From: Streptomyces ambofaciens ATCC 23877
Lineage (GTDB): Bacteria; Actinomycetota; Actinomycetes; Streptomycetales; Streptomycetaceae
Assembly (NCBI RefSeq): GCF_001267885.1
Contig: NZ_CP012382.1
Coordinates: forward strand, 7,241,001-7,305,000
Direction of reading: 5' to 3'
Length of the DNA stretch: 64,000 nucleotides
The translations under genes and the position numbers were made by a program. Below, one piece after another: positions 8,501 through 15,873 of the stretch (its first letter is position 1; every line of letters starts with the position of its first letter). Below the pieces are notes generated by a model. That model worked only from the letters and a program-made list of their open reading frames with translations. It was not told where the DNA came from and did no database searches.

Positions 8501-9205
8501 GTGAACGAACCGGCCCCGGACGCCGCAAGGGACGTCGAACGGGACGCCGTACTCGCCGCGCTGCGCCCCGTCGTGGACGGCATCGCGGCGACGTTCGGCC
8601 CGGTCTGCGAAGTGGTCCTGCACGACTACCGGCGCCCCGAGCGGTCGGTCGTGGCCGTCGCCGGCTCCGTGACCGGACGGACGGTGGGCGGCGCGATGAG
8701 CGAGATCGGCATGCGGATGCTGGCCCGCGGCGACGAGGCGCGGGACGAGCTGAACTACGTCACGCGGACGGCCGACGGCACCTTGCTGAAGTCCTCCACG
8801 ATGGCCCTGCGCGACTCCACGGGCACCGTGTTCGGGGCCCTGTGCGTCAACCTGGACGTCACCGCCGTCGACCGCGCCCAGGCCCTGCTCGGGGCTCTCG
8901 CCGGAACCGCGGGGGCCCTGGCCGAGCCACCGGCGACCACCTTCGGCGACGACATCGACAAGGTGGTCGACGCCATCGTGGACGCCCACCCGCTGCGCCG
9001 GGACCGGAGCTGGGCGGCACTGGACCGGGACCGGCGCCTGGAGCTCTTCCGCGACCTGGACGGACGCGGCGTGTTCGCCGTGCGCCGCTCGGTCGAGCAG
9101 GTCGCCGCCCGGCTCGGCATCTCCCGGGCCTCCGCCTACAACTACCTCGCCCGGGCCCGCGCCGAGGCCGGCCCGGCCGCCGACCCCGATGGAGGACACG
9201 CGTGA
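8501..9205 (+). CDS. YheO-type PAS/HTH transcriptional regulator
   Basis: 234 aa. GTG start at 8501, chosen for the GGGAGG eight bases upstream. Residues about 10-120 match the YheO-like PAS domain (FGPVCEVVLHDYR, the MSEIGMRML segment, GTLLKSSTMALRDSTG). Residues about 170-215 are a C-terminal helix-turn-helix of the HTH_22 type (VEQVAARLGISRASAYNYLARAR). Members such as DauR control D-amino acid catabolism. Its stop overlaps the GTG start of the PLP-dependent dehydratase by 4 bases (GTGA at 9202), so the natural reading is that it senses a hydroxy- or D-amino acid and controls the enzyme made with it. Confidence 0.85.
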   Translation: MNEPAPDAARDVERDAVLAALRPVVDGIAATFGPVCEVVLHDYRRPERSVVAVAGSVTGRTVGGAMSEIGMRMLARGDEARDELNYVTRTADGTLLKSSTMALRDSTGTVFGALCVNLDVTAVDRAQALLGALAGTAGALAEPPATTFGDDIDKVVDAIVDAHPLRRDRSWAALDRDRRLELFRDLDGRGVFAVRRSVEQVAARLGISRASAYNYLARARAEAGPAADPDGGHA

Positions 9206-10179
9206 CGACCACGACCCCGCCGGTCACCCTCGACGACGTCCGTTCCGCCGCCGCGCGCCTGGCCGGCGTCGCGCACCGCACCCCGGTGGTGCGCTCGCGC
9301 ACCCTGGACGCCCTGGCCGGCGCCGAGGTCTTCCTCAAGTGCGAGAACCTCCAGCGTGTGGGCGCCTTCAAGTTCCGCGGCGCCTACAACGCGGCCTCCC
9401 GCCTCACGCCCGAACGGCTGTCCCGGGGCATCGCCGCCTACTCCTCGGGCAACCACGCCCAGGCGGTCGCCCTCGCCGCGCGCGAGCTGGGCACGACCGC
9501 CGTGATCGTCATGCCCGAGGACGCGCCGCCCTCCAAGCGCGCGGCCACCGCCGGCTACGGCGCCGAGATCGTCACCTACGACCGCTACACCGGCGACCGC
9601 GTCGCCGTCGCCGAGGCCCTGGCCGAAGAACGGGGGCTGAGCCTGATCCCGCCCTACGAACACCCGCACGTCATCGCCGGACAGGGCACCGCCGCCCTCG
9701 AACTCGTCGAGGAGACGGGGGCGTTGGACGCGCTGATCGCACCGGTCGGCGGTGGTGGGCTGATCGCCGGGAGCGCGACCGCCGTCAAGGGCCTGCACGC
9801 CGGGACCCTGGTCATCGGCGTCGAACCGGAGGCCGGTGACGACACCAGGCGTTCCCTCGCCGCGGGCCGGCGCGTCACCGTCCCGGTCCCGCGCACCATC
9901 GCCGACGGCCAGGCCCTGCCCGTCCCGGGCGAACTCACCTTCTCCCTCAACCGCCGGCTGCTCGACGGGGTCGTCCTGGTCTCCGACGACGAGATCCGGG
10001 ACGCGATGCGCTTCGCCTTCGAGCGGCTGAAGACCGTCCTCGAACCGAGCGGCGCCACCGCGCTGGCCGCCCTCCTCACCGGCCGCGCGGGCACCCTGCC
10101 CCGCCGGGTCGGCGTGATCCTGTCCGGTGGGAACGTGGACGCGGGCCGGTTCGCCGAGCTCTGCGGCGGCACCCGCTGA
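9202..10179 (+). CDS. PLP-dependent threonine/serine ammonia-lyase family enzyme
   Basis: 325 aa, GTG start coupled to the regulator upstream. The PLP lysine sits in VGAFKFRGAYNA near residue 59; YSSGNHAQAVALAA is the SGNHAQ substrate loop near 85; VGGGGLIAGSA near 187 binds the phosphate; the C-terminal LSGGNVD is near 310. This is a fold-type II threonine dehydratase, short form without an ACT domain, so it is probably catabolic and not feedback-inhibited by isoleucine. Substrates in this group include L-threonine, L- or D-serine and 3-hydroxyaspartate; the YheO-type regulator next door hints at an unusual or D-amino acid. Its stop codon lies in the first unit of a 34-bp tandem array. Confidence 0.88.
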   Translation: MTTTTPPVTLDDVRSAAARLAGVAHRTPVVRSRTLDALAGAEVFLKCENLQRVGAFKFRGAYNAASRLTPERLSRGIAAYSSGNHAQAVALAARELGTTAVIVMPEDAPPSKRAATAGYGAEIVTYDRYTGDRVAVAEALAEERGLSLIPPYEHPHVIAGQGTAALELVEETGALDALIAPVGGGGLIAGSATAVKGLHAGTLVIGVEPEAGDDTRRSLAAGRRVTVPVPRTIADGQALPVPGELTFSLNRRLLDGVVLVSDDEIRDAMRFAFERLKTVLEPSGATALAALLTGRAGTLPRRVGVILSGGNVDAGRFAELCGGTR

Positions 10180-10307
10180 CACCGGGCGTCCCCCGGATGG
10201 CGGCGCCCGCTGACACCGGGCGTCCCCCGGATGGCGGCGCCCGCTGACACCGGGCGTCCCCCGGATGGCGGCGCCCGCTGACACCGGGCGTCCCTCGGAT
10301 GGCGGCG
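10172..10307. repeat. 34-bp tandem array of four units carrying the dehydratase stop codon
   Basis: Units lie at 10172-10205, 10206-10239, 10240-10273 and 10274-10307. The first three are identical; the fourth has one C-to-T change at 10295, and a decayed partial copy follows. Unit 1 contains the TGA of the dehydratase gene (10177-10179), so the array grew out of the gene end. Each unit contains CCGGGCGTCCCCCGG, a 5-bp stem hairpin, so the array can act as serial weak terminators. The change in unit 4 breaks its stem. Confidence 0.93.
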
Positions 10308-10360
10308 CCGAGTTGACAGGCGGACGATGGGATGGTGGGGCCAGCGAAAGGAGGAGCGTC

Positions 10361-10720
10361 ATGTTCGAGGCAAAGACGCTCGACAAGCCGGACGAGCGAC
10401 GCGATTTCCCCCGCGGGCACATCGAGGCCGTGCACATGGAGGGACTCGACTTCGCCGTCGCCACCTTCGAACCGGGCTGGCGCTGGTCGGAGTCCGTGGC
10501 GCCCATCGCGGGCACCGACAGCTGCATGATCCACCACAACTGCTACGTCGCCGAGGGCCGCATGTGCGTCCGCATGGACGACGGCGCGGAGAGCGAGGTG
10601 GGCCCCGGGGACGTCTTCGTCTGCTCGCCCGGCCACGACGCCTGGGTCGTGGGGGACGACCAGTGCGTCGTGTACGACTTCGCGGGTGGCATGGCGAAGG
10701 AGTACGCCAAGGCGGACTAG
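10361..10720 (+). CDS. Single-domain cupin protein
   Basis: 119 aa, ATG at 10361 with a near-ideal AAAGGAGGAG upstream. It has the small beta-barrel pattern of a cupin: EPGWRWSES near residue 40, IHHNCYVAEGRMCVRMDDG as motif 1 (with the HH and E that usually bind a metal), then GPGDVFVCSPGHDAWVVGD as motif 2. The single barrel and size match small-molecule-binding or epimerase-like cupins, not a dedicated oxygenase. It is the only gene between the repeat array and a convergent gene; no pathway context is visible, so the ligand is unknown. Confidence 0.8.
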   Translation: MFEAKTLDKPDERRDFPRGHIEAVHMEGLDFAVATFEPGWRWSESVAPIAGTDSCMIHHNCYVAEGRMCVRMDDGAESEVGPGDVFVCSPGHDAWVVGDDQCVVYDFAGGMAKEYAKAD

Positions 10721-10756
10721 GCGACTTCGTCTTCGCCGGATCAGGTCTGGGCGTGT

Positions 10757-10782
10757 GCGGGGCGCGGGTCAGTACGCCCCGC
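10757..10782 (+). terminator. Stem-loop terminator after the cupin gene
   Basis: GCGGGGCG (10757-10764) and CGCCCCGC (10775-10782) form an 8-bp stem with a 10-base loop. The right arm lies inside the 3' end of the convergent gene. There is no U tract, as is usual in Streptomyces. Confidence 0.45.
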
Positions 10783-11320
10783 GCACGATGCCGGTCATCC
10801 TCACGGTCACCCTCGTGTCCGACGAGGCGGTTTCGACCATTGTGGGCGAGAAGGACATGCTCTCCGGGTACAGCTCGGCGGTCGCAGTGATCGGGCCGGA
10901 CCGGTCGCCTCGAATCTCGTAGGTGACGTCGTACGACGCGACGGGGTCGGTGTCATCGGCACCGATGTACGCGAAGTCCGGCTCGACGATCACAGTGCAG
11001 CCTGCGTTTCCGGAGCACTGCCGCTTCGTGGTGTGCAGCGTGACGAGGAAGTCGTCGACGGTGGGCTCGGCGTAGACCGCTTCTGGCGTCGACTCTTGCG
11101 CTTCGGGGGAGGCGGGAGCCTCGGCCGGCGCGCTCGATCTGGCGGTCGTGGCCCGCAGACCGTCGTCGCCTGGACGGTGCGTGACGATGGCACCGATGCC
11201 GATGACCGCGGCGATGGTGGTGACCGTTGCTCCGATGACGAGTGCCTTCCGGCGGGGCTTTTCAGGAGCCCGCGCCGGCGACGGCACGTCGGATGTGGGC
11301 GGCGGCGTGGGCTGGCTCAT
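10769..11320 (-). CDS. Membrane-anchored extracytoplasmic protein, unknown function
   Basis: 183 aa from the ATG at 11320, preceded by CAGGAG. The N-terminal 25 residues are Pro-rich and cytoplasmic (PTPPPTSDVP), then KPRRK precedes one transmembrane helix (ALVIGATVTTIAAVIGIGAIV, about residues 26-46). A Ser/Ala/Pro-rich linker follows, and about 110 residues of soluble domain outside the cell contain one Cys pair (KRQCSGNAGCTV) likely to form a disulphide. The domain reads as beta-rich (ITATAELYPESM, TRVTVRMTGIV). I do not recognise the family. A perfect palindrome lies 27 bases upstream of the start. Confidence 0.7.
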   Translation of the reverse strand: MSQPTPPPTSDVPSPARAPEKPRRKALVIGATVTTIAAVIGIGAIVTHRPGDDGLRATTARSSAPAEAPASPEAQESTPEAVYAEPTVDDFLVTLHTTKRQCSGNAGCTVIVEPDFAYIGADDTDPVASYDVTYEIRGDRSGPITATAELYPESMSFSPTMVETASSDTRVTVRMTGIVRGAY

Positions 11321-11346
11321 GAGGCTCCTGTAGTTCACGGTGTGAG

Positions 11347-11359
11347 GTGCATGATGCAC
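11347..11359. promoter_or_regulatory. Perfect 13-bp palindrome upstream of the anchored protein
   Basis: GTGCATGATGCAC is a perfect inverted repeat (6-bp arms, 1-base centre) in an AT-richer stretch upstream of the gene starting at 11320. It is a candidate operator; no regulator is linked. Confidence 0.4.
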
Positions 11360-11466
11360 GCGCATGGAGACGCCGTGAAGATCACGTCGCTGATTCGTGA
11401 CCGCGGGCAGGGGGTCTGAGAACCGGTCGACGGGCCGGGCCGACGGCCCGGATCGCGGACGAGGGG

Positions 11467-11486
11467 GCGGCCACCGCGGTGGCCGC
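11467..11486 (-). terminator. Perfect 20-bp palindromic terminator of the ABC operon
   Basis: GCGGCCACCG and CGGTGGCCGC pair without mismatch, 17 bases beyond the permease stop on the minus strand. As DNA this is a perfect palindrome; in RNA the central bases would open to form the loop. Confidence 0.6.
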
Positions 11487-11502
11487 TCCTTCGTCGCCCC
11501 CT

Positions 11503-12813
11503 TCACGCGGCCGACGCCACCGCCGCGACCGCCGGCGTGCGCAGCGTCCGGCGGGCCGTTCCCAGGCTCGTCCCCAGCGTCACCGCGGCCGACACCGCCA
11601 CCATCGCGAGCCAGACGCCGGGGAACCGGTCCGGCAGCACCGCGTCGGTACGGACGACCGTGAAGGGCACCACCCCGGCCAGCGCGGCGACCGTCCCGAA
11701 GAACACGCCGGTGAGCGTCAGGATCGCGCCCTCGGCGCCGACCACGCCCAGTACCTGCCCCGGAGTCGCCCCCGCCAGCCGCTGCTGCCCGAACTCACGG
11801 GAGCGGTACGTCGTCGCCGCGTACAGCGAGTTGACCAGCATCACGCAGACGAACACGGCGACGATGCCGACCACCGTGAGGTTGAGCGTCTCCAGGTTCT
11901 TGGCGTCGACGGACTTGACCAGGCCGGAGGCCCGTACCGCGTCGCTCTCCACCGCCTGCATGGTGATCGTCGCCGTCGACACCGCCGTGAACAGGATCAG
12001 CGACACCAGGATCCCGGCGAGGTGATCGGCCCGCTCGCGCAGGTTGCGCACGGCCAGCCAGCCGCTCGCCCCGCGCAGCGGCAGCCGGTCGAGCACGCCC
12101 GTCAGCAACCGCGGCGACAGCAGGGCGAAGCCCACCGACAGCAGGATCGCCCCGTAGGCCGGCGGTGCCATCAGCGCTTCGTCCGTCGCGGAGAACAGGA
12201 GGGTGGAACCCGCCCCCGCGACACCGGTGGCCAGCGCGCCGTACGCCAGGAAGCGCTTGGCCCCGGCGCGCTCGCGGCCGCCCCTCGTCACCCGCCGCAC
12301 CGCCAGGAGTGCGGCGCCCGCCGACGCGAGCAGGGTGACGGCCACGCCGCTGAGCAGCGCGACGGGACCGAAGGAGTACGCGACCGACCGTGCCACCTGG
12401 CCGCCGTCCTGGAACATCCCGAGCAGGGCCCGCCCGCCGAGCATCGCCGGGCCGATCGCCGCCACGGCACCCACCAGGGCCACCGCCACCGCCTCACCCA
12501 CGACCATCCGCCCGAGCTGTGCCGGGGTCGCCCCCGAGCAGCGCAGCAGCTCCAGTTCGGCGGCGCGCTGACGCACGTTGACGGTCAGCGTCGAGGCGAC
12601 CGCGAAGAACACCAGCAGGGTCCCGTAGCCGCCCACGACCGCCGCCGCCGTGCCCAGCGTGTCCGCGCTGACCGGGTCCACGCCGTCCCGACCGGCGGTG
12701 TCGTGCATCGACTGGAACGTCATGACGACCGCCGCGCCCAGGAAGGCGGAGAGCAGCGTCGCGAGGAACCGTCCGGGGCGTCGCCGGATCGACCGCAGGG
12801 CCAGTACGAACAT
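11503..12813 (-). CDS. FtsX-family ABC transporter permease
   Basis: 436 aa with about eight hydrophobic segments. It begins MFVLALRSIRRRPGRFLATLL, the usual first helix of FtsX/MacB-type permeases, followed by repeated halves: GGYGTLLVFFAVASTLTVNVRQRAAELELLRCSGATPAQL near 65-105 and MLVNSLYAATTYRSREFGQQRLAGATPGQV near 320-350. The ERxxELALLRxxGAT-type coupling segment occurs in both. It starts three bases after the ATPase stop, so the two form one exporter. Such pairs move lipids, peptides or drugs out of the membrane by a mechanical mechanism; the cargo is unknown. Confidence 0.88.
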   Translation of the reverse strand: MFVLALRSIRRRPGRFLATLLSAFLGAAVVMTFQSMHDTAGRDGVDPVSADTLGTAAAVVGGYGTLLVFFAVASTLTVNVRQRAAELELLRCSGATPAQLGRMVVGEAVAVALVGAVAAIGPAMLGGRALLGMFQDGGQVARSVAYSFGPVALLSGVAVTLLASAGAALLAVRRVTRGGRERAGAKRFLAYGALATGVAGAGSTLLFSATDEALMAPPAYGAILLSVGFALLSPRLLTGVLDRLPLRGASGWLAVRNLRERADHLAGILVSLILFTAVSTATITMQAVESDAVRASGLVKSVDAKNLETLNLTVVGIVAVFVCVMLVNSLYAATTYRSREFGQQRLAGATPGQVLGVVGAEGAILTLTGVFFGTVAALAGVVPFTVVRTDAVLPDRFPGVWLAMVAVSAAVTLGTSLGTARRTLRTPAVAAVASAA

Positions 12814-12816
12814 CGG

Positions 12817-13608
12817 TCACACCCCCGCCGCGACGTCGTCGCCGAGGTGCGCGAGCCGCTCCGCGACCGTGTCGGGGGTCGGGGCGTCCATCCGCCCCGC
12901 CAGCCGCCCGTCGGCGAGGAAGAGGACCGAGTCGGCGTAGGAGGCGGCGACCGGGTCGTGCGTCACCATCACCACGGTCCGGCCGTGCACCCGCACCGCC
13001 TGCCGCAGCAGCAGCATCACCTGCCGCGCGCTGCGCGTGTCCAGGGCACCGGTGGGTTCGTCCGCGAAGACGACGCGGGGCTCGGTGACCAGGGCGCGGG
13101 CGATCGCCACCCGCTGCCGCTGACCGCCGGAGAGCTGGTCGGGCCGATGGCCGAGCCGGTCCCCGAGGCCGACGCCGGCCAGGATCTCCCGGGTCCGCCT
13201 CCGGTCCACCCGCCTACCGGCGAGTCTGAGCGGCAGCACCGTGTTCTGCGCGACCGTCAACGTCTCCAGCAGGTTGTACTGCTGGAACACGAAGCCGACC
13301 CGGCCGCGCCGGAACCGGGTCAGCTCCGCCTCGGTGCCCCCCGTCAGTTCCGTACCGTCCACGCACACGATGCCGGCGTCCGGCCGGTCGAGCCCGGCCG
13401 CGCACTGCAACAGCGTGGACTTGCCCGAGCCCGACGGTCCCATGACCGCGGTGAAGGTGCCGCGCCCCAGCGTCAGCGTCACCCCGTCCAGCGCGGTCAC
13501 GGCGTTCTCGGCGGTGCCGTAGGTCCTGGTCACCTTGACCAGGCGGAGCGCCTCCGGGGCGGCGGGGCCCGGGTCGTCGCCTCGTGCGCCGGTGCGGAAC
13601 ATCGTCAT
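12817..13608 (-). CDS. MacB/LolD-type ABC transporter ATPase
   Basis: 263 aa from the ATG at 13608 (GGAGGG five bases upstream; a longer start at 13644 lacks such a site). Walker A is GPSGSGKST near residue 57, the Q-loop lies in VGFVFQQYNLLE, the signature is LSGGQRQRV near 158, Walker B is VVFADEPTGALD, and the switch His is in VMVTHDP. This is the standard ATPase of FtsX-type permeases and lies three bases upstream of one. The pair stands alone, with no kinase or response regulator nearby, unlike many drug-sensing BceAB-type systems. Confidence 0.92.
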   Translation of the reverse strand: MTMFRTGARGDDPGPAAPEALRLVKVTRTYGTAENAVTALDGVTLTLGRGTFTAVMGPSGSGKSTLLQCAAGLDRPDAGIVCVDGTELTGGTEAELTRFRRGRVGFVFQQYNLLETLTVAQNTVLPLRLAGRRVDRRRTREILAGVGLGDRLGHRPDQLSGGQRQRVAIARALVTEPRVVFADEPTGALDTRSARQVMLLLRQAVRVHGRTVVMVTHDPVAASYADSVLFLADGRLAGRMDAPTPDTVAERLAHLGDDVAAGV

Positions 13609-13846
13609 CACCCTCCGTGTGGCACGCCCTGTGCGGTGCCTCACCGACGACGCTACGGAGGCGGGGGCCCGTCCACACGGGGCGCAGAACCCGTCTCCGG
13701 GGTGTACTCAGCGCCACCCCGGCGGGGGCCGGGGACCCCGACCACCCGGGCTTCCGCACGGGCCGGACGCCGCTGGGCCGGGTCGCCGGGGTGGAGTACC
13801 CGGGCTCCGAGGACGGCTCCCTCTCCCACCGGCTCCCCTGCGGACG

Positions 13847-14538
13847 CTACGAGGTGACCGCCCCGCTCGGCTGACCGTCCACCAGCACCACCTCCAGGGT
13901 GCGCGGACCGTGCACCCCCTCGACCCGGTCCAGCTCGATGTCGCTGGTCGCGGAGGGCCCTGAGATCCATGGCCGCCGGCCCGCTCGTACACCGGGCAGA
14001 CGTTCAGGCAGGCCGAGCAGCGGATGCAGCGCAGGGCCTGGCGGCCGACCTCGTCGGCGAGGGTGTCGGTGCGGCCGTTGTCCAGCAGGACCAGGTGGAA
14101 GGCGCGGGGGCCGTCGCCGTCGGTGGTGCCGGTCCACATCGTGGTGTAGGGGTTCATGCGCTCGGCGGTCGAGGAGCGGGGCAGCAGCTGGAGGAAGACC
14201 TCCAGGTCGCGCCAGGTGGGGATCACCTTCTCGATGCCGACCACCGAGATCAGTGTCTCGGGCAGGGTCAGGCACATCCGGCCGTTGCCCTCGGACTCCA
14301 CGACGACCAGCGTGCCGGTCTCGGCGACCATGAAGTTGGCGCCGGAGATACCGACCCGGGCCCGCAGGAACTTCTCCCGCAGGTGCAGCCGGGCCGCCTC
14401 CGCGCCTGCCCGCAGCAGGTCTGGGCCATCGGGAAGTCGACCTCGACGCCCAGTCTGGTCAGCAGCGCGACCACGGCCCGGCCGGTGTACCGGATAGAGC
14501 GTGTCGTTGACGCAGGTCAGGAACAGGGCGACACGCAT
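13847..14538 (-). pseudogene. Collapsed lutABC (lactate utilisation) operon remnant
   Basis: Pieces of three genes lie in operon order on the minus strand. From 14538 comes the LutA start MRVALFLTCVNDTLYP, then a +1 frameshift, then [23 protein letters not shown]. At about 14410 the sequence jumps into the middle of LutB ([35 protein letters not shown], and the iron-sulphur motif [12 protein letters not shown]) and ends at ERAGGH. At about 13968 it jumps to the extreme C-terminus of LutC ([17 protein letters not shown]). LutABC is an iron-sulphur L-lactate dehydrogenase complex; roughly two kilobases are missing, including most of LutA and LutC. It cannot be functional. A LacI regulator lies upstream and divergent. 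Confidence 0.88.
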
Positions 14539-14717
14539 CGCGGCTCCTAGGGCCGTCACGTCGATCGCGCGGGGCATCTTGATCACCGGACGAAACGCAG
14601 GGTAGTCCGGATACGGGGGCGGGGGGGAGGAGAACGCCGCGGGTAATGTGAACGTCTCCCGGCCGCCCCGCGTCCCTGGCGCACGCCCCCCGACCCGACC
14701 CTGGAGGTCCCTGCCCG

Positions 14718-15743
14718 ATGGCCCATTCGGTGGGTATCAAGGATGTCGCCCGAGCCGCCGGAGTGTCCGTGGGAACGGTCTCCAACGTCATCAACCGCCC
14801 CGACACCGTGGCGACCGAGACCCGGGCGCGGGTGCTGTCCGCGATCGACCGGCTCGGTTACGTCCGCAGCGAGTCCGCGCGCCAGCTCCGCGCGGGCCGC
14901 AGCCGCATCATGGGGCTGCTCGTCCTGGACATGGGCAACCCGTTCTTCGTCGACGTCGCCCGCGGCGCCGAACGGGCCGCGCGCGACGCCGGGCTCGGCG
15001 TGATGGTCTGCAACAGCGCCCAGGACCCGGGGGAGGAGGCCGACTACCTCTCGCTCTTCGCCGAACAGCGGGTCCGCGGCGTCCTGCTCACCCCGGCCGA
15101 CGCCACCGGCCGCAACATCGAGGGCTTCCGGCGCCACCACATCCCCTTCGTCCTGGTCGACCGGGTCGCCGAGGGCACCACCGAGTGCTCCGTCTCCGTC
15201 GACGACGTCGCGGGCGGCGCGCTGGCGGTACGTCACCTGGTGGACGCCGGACACCGTTCCGTCGCGTACGTGAGCGGCCCGCCCGGTCTGCACCAGGTGC
15301 GCGACCGCCGCACCGGCGCCCTGAACGCGCTGGCCGAGGCCGGACTCGGTGCCGAAGCCCTGCGCGAGCTGCCCACCGAACGCCTCGACGTCGCCGCGGG
15401 CCGCGACGCGGGCGCCCGGCTGCTCGGTCTCGCCGACCGGCCCACCGCGGTGTTCTGCGCCAACGACCTGCTCGCGCTCGGTGTCCTGCAGGCCCTCTAC
15501 GCGGCAGGCGTCCGGGTTCCGGAAGACCTCGCGATCGTCGGGTACGACGACATCGAGTTCGCCGCCGCGGCGGCCGTCCCGCTCACCTCCGTGCGCCAGC
15601 CCGCCGTCACCATGGGCGCCATGGCCGCCGAGCTGCTTCTGGAGGAGACGGATCTCCAGGGAACCGACCGGACCCACGCGCACCGGCGTGTGGTGCTCCA
15701 GCCCGAGCTGGTGGTGCGGCGCTCCAGCCTCGTCACCCGCTGA
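14718..15743 (+). CDS. LacI-family transcriptional regulator
   Basis: 341 aa, ATG at 14718 with TGGAGG 12 bases upstream. The N-terminal helix-turn-helix is VGIKDVARAAGVSVGTVSNVIN (residues 5-26) with the hinge LRAGRSRIMGLL. The periplasmic-binding-protein-like effector domain follows (VLDMGNPFFVDVARGAE, FVLVDRV, AVFCANDLLALGVLQAL, VGYDDIEFA). Such proteins repress sugar operons until a sugar binds. No sugar genes remain beside it; the lutABC wreck is divergent. Since lactate oxidation follows rhamnose and fucose catabolism through lactaldehyde, it may once have governed a deoxysugar operon now deleted. That is inference. Confidence 0.9.
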   Translation: MAHSVGIKDVARAAGVSVGTVSNVINRPDTVATETRARVLSAIDRLGYVRSESARQLRAGRSRIMGLLVLDMGNPFFVDVARGAERAARDAGLGVMVCNSAQDPGEEADYLSLFAEQRVRGVLLTPADATGRNIEGFRRHHIPFVLVDRVAEGTTECSVSVDDVAGGALAVRHLVDAGHRSVAYVSGPPGLHQVRDRRTGALNALAEAGLGAEALRELPTERLDVAAGRDAGARLLGLADRPTAVFCANDLLALGVLQALYAAGVRVPEDLAIVGYDDIEFAAAAAVPLTSVRQPAVTMGAMAAELLLEETDLQGTDRTHAHRRVVLQPELVVRRSSLVTR

Positions 15744-15873
15744 CCGGTCATTCAGCACGATTTCATGATCCCGGGGGTCGGCGGCCGCACGGTCGTGTGC
15801 TGAACTGGGGCGACGGCCGAGAAATCCCGTCCGCCGCGTCCGTCCGCCGCATCCGTCCGCCCAGGGAGCCCCG

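Noticed and set aside
10172..10307. CRISPR array.
   Set aside because: Units abut without unique spacers, and no cas genes are present.
13690..13876. Plus-strand frame ending [14 protein letters not shown] before the lut remnant, possibly another gene fragment.
   Set aside because: Codon bias is suggestive, but I can assign no family and there is no start or ribosome site; it may be debris of a deleted gene.
14586..14610. CCGGAC/GTCCGG arms upstream of the LacI gene as its operator.
   Set aside because: Only 6-bp GC arms with a 13-base gap, and no central CG dyad typical of LacI operators; too weak to claim.
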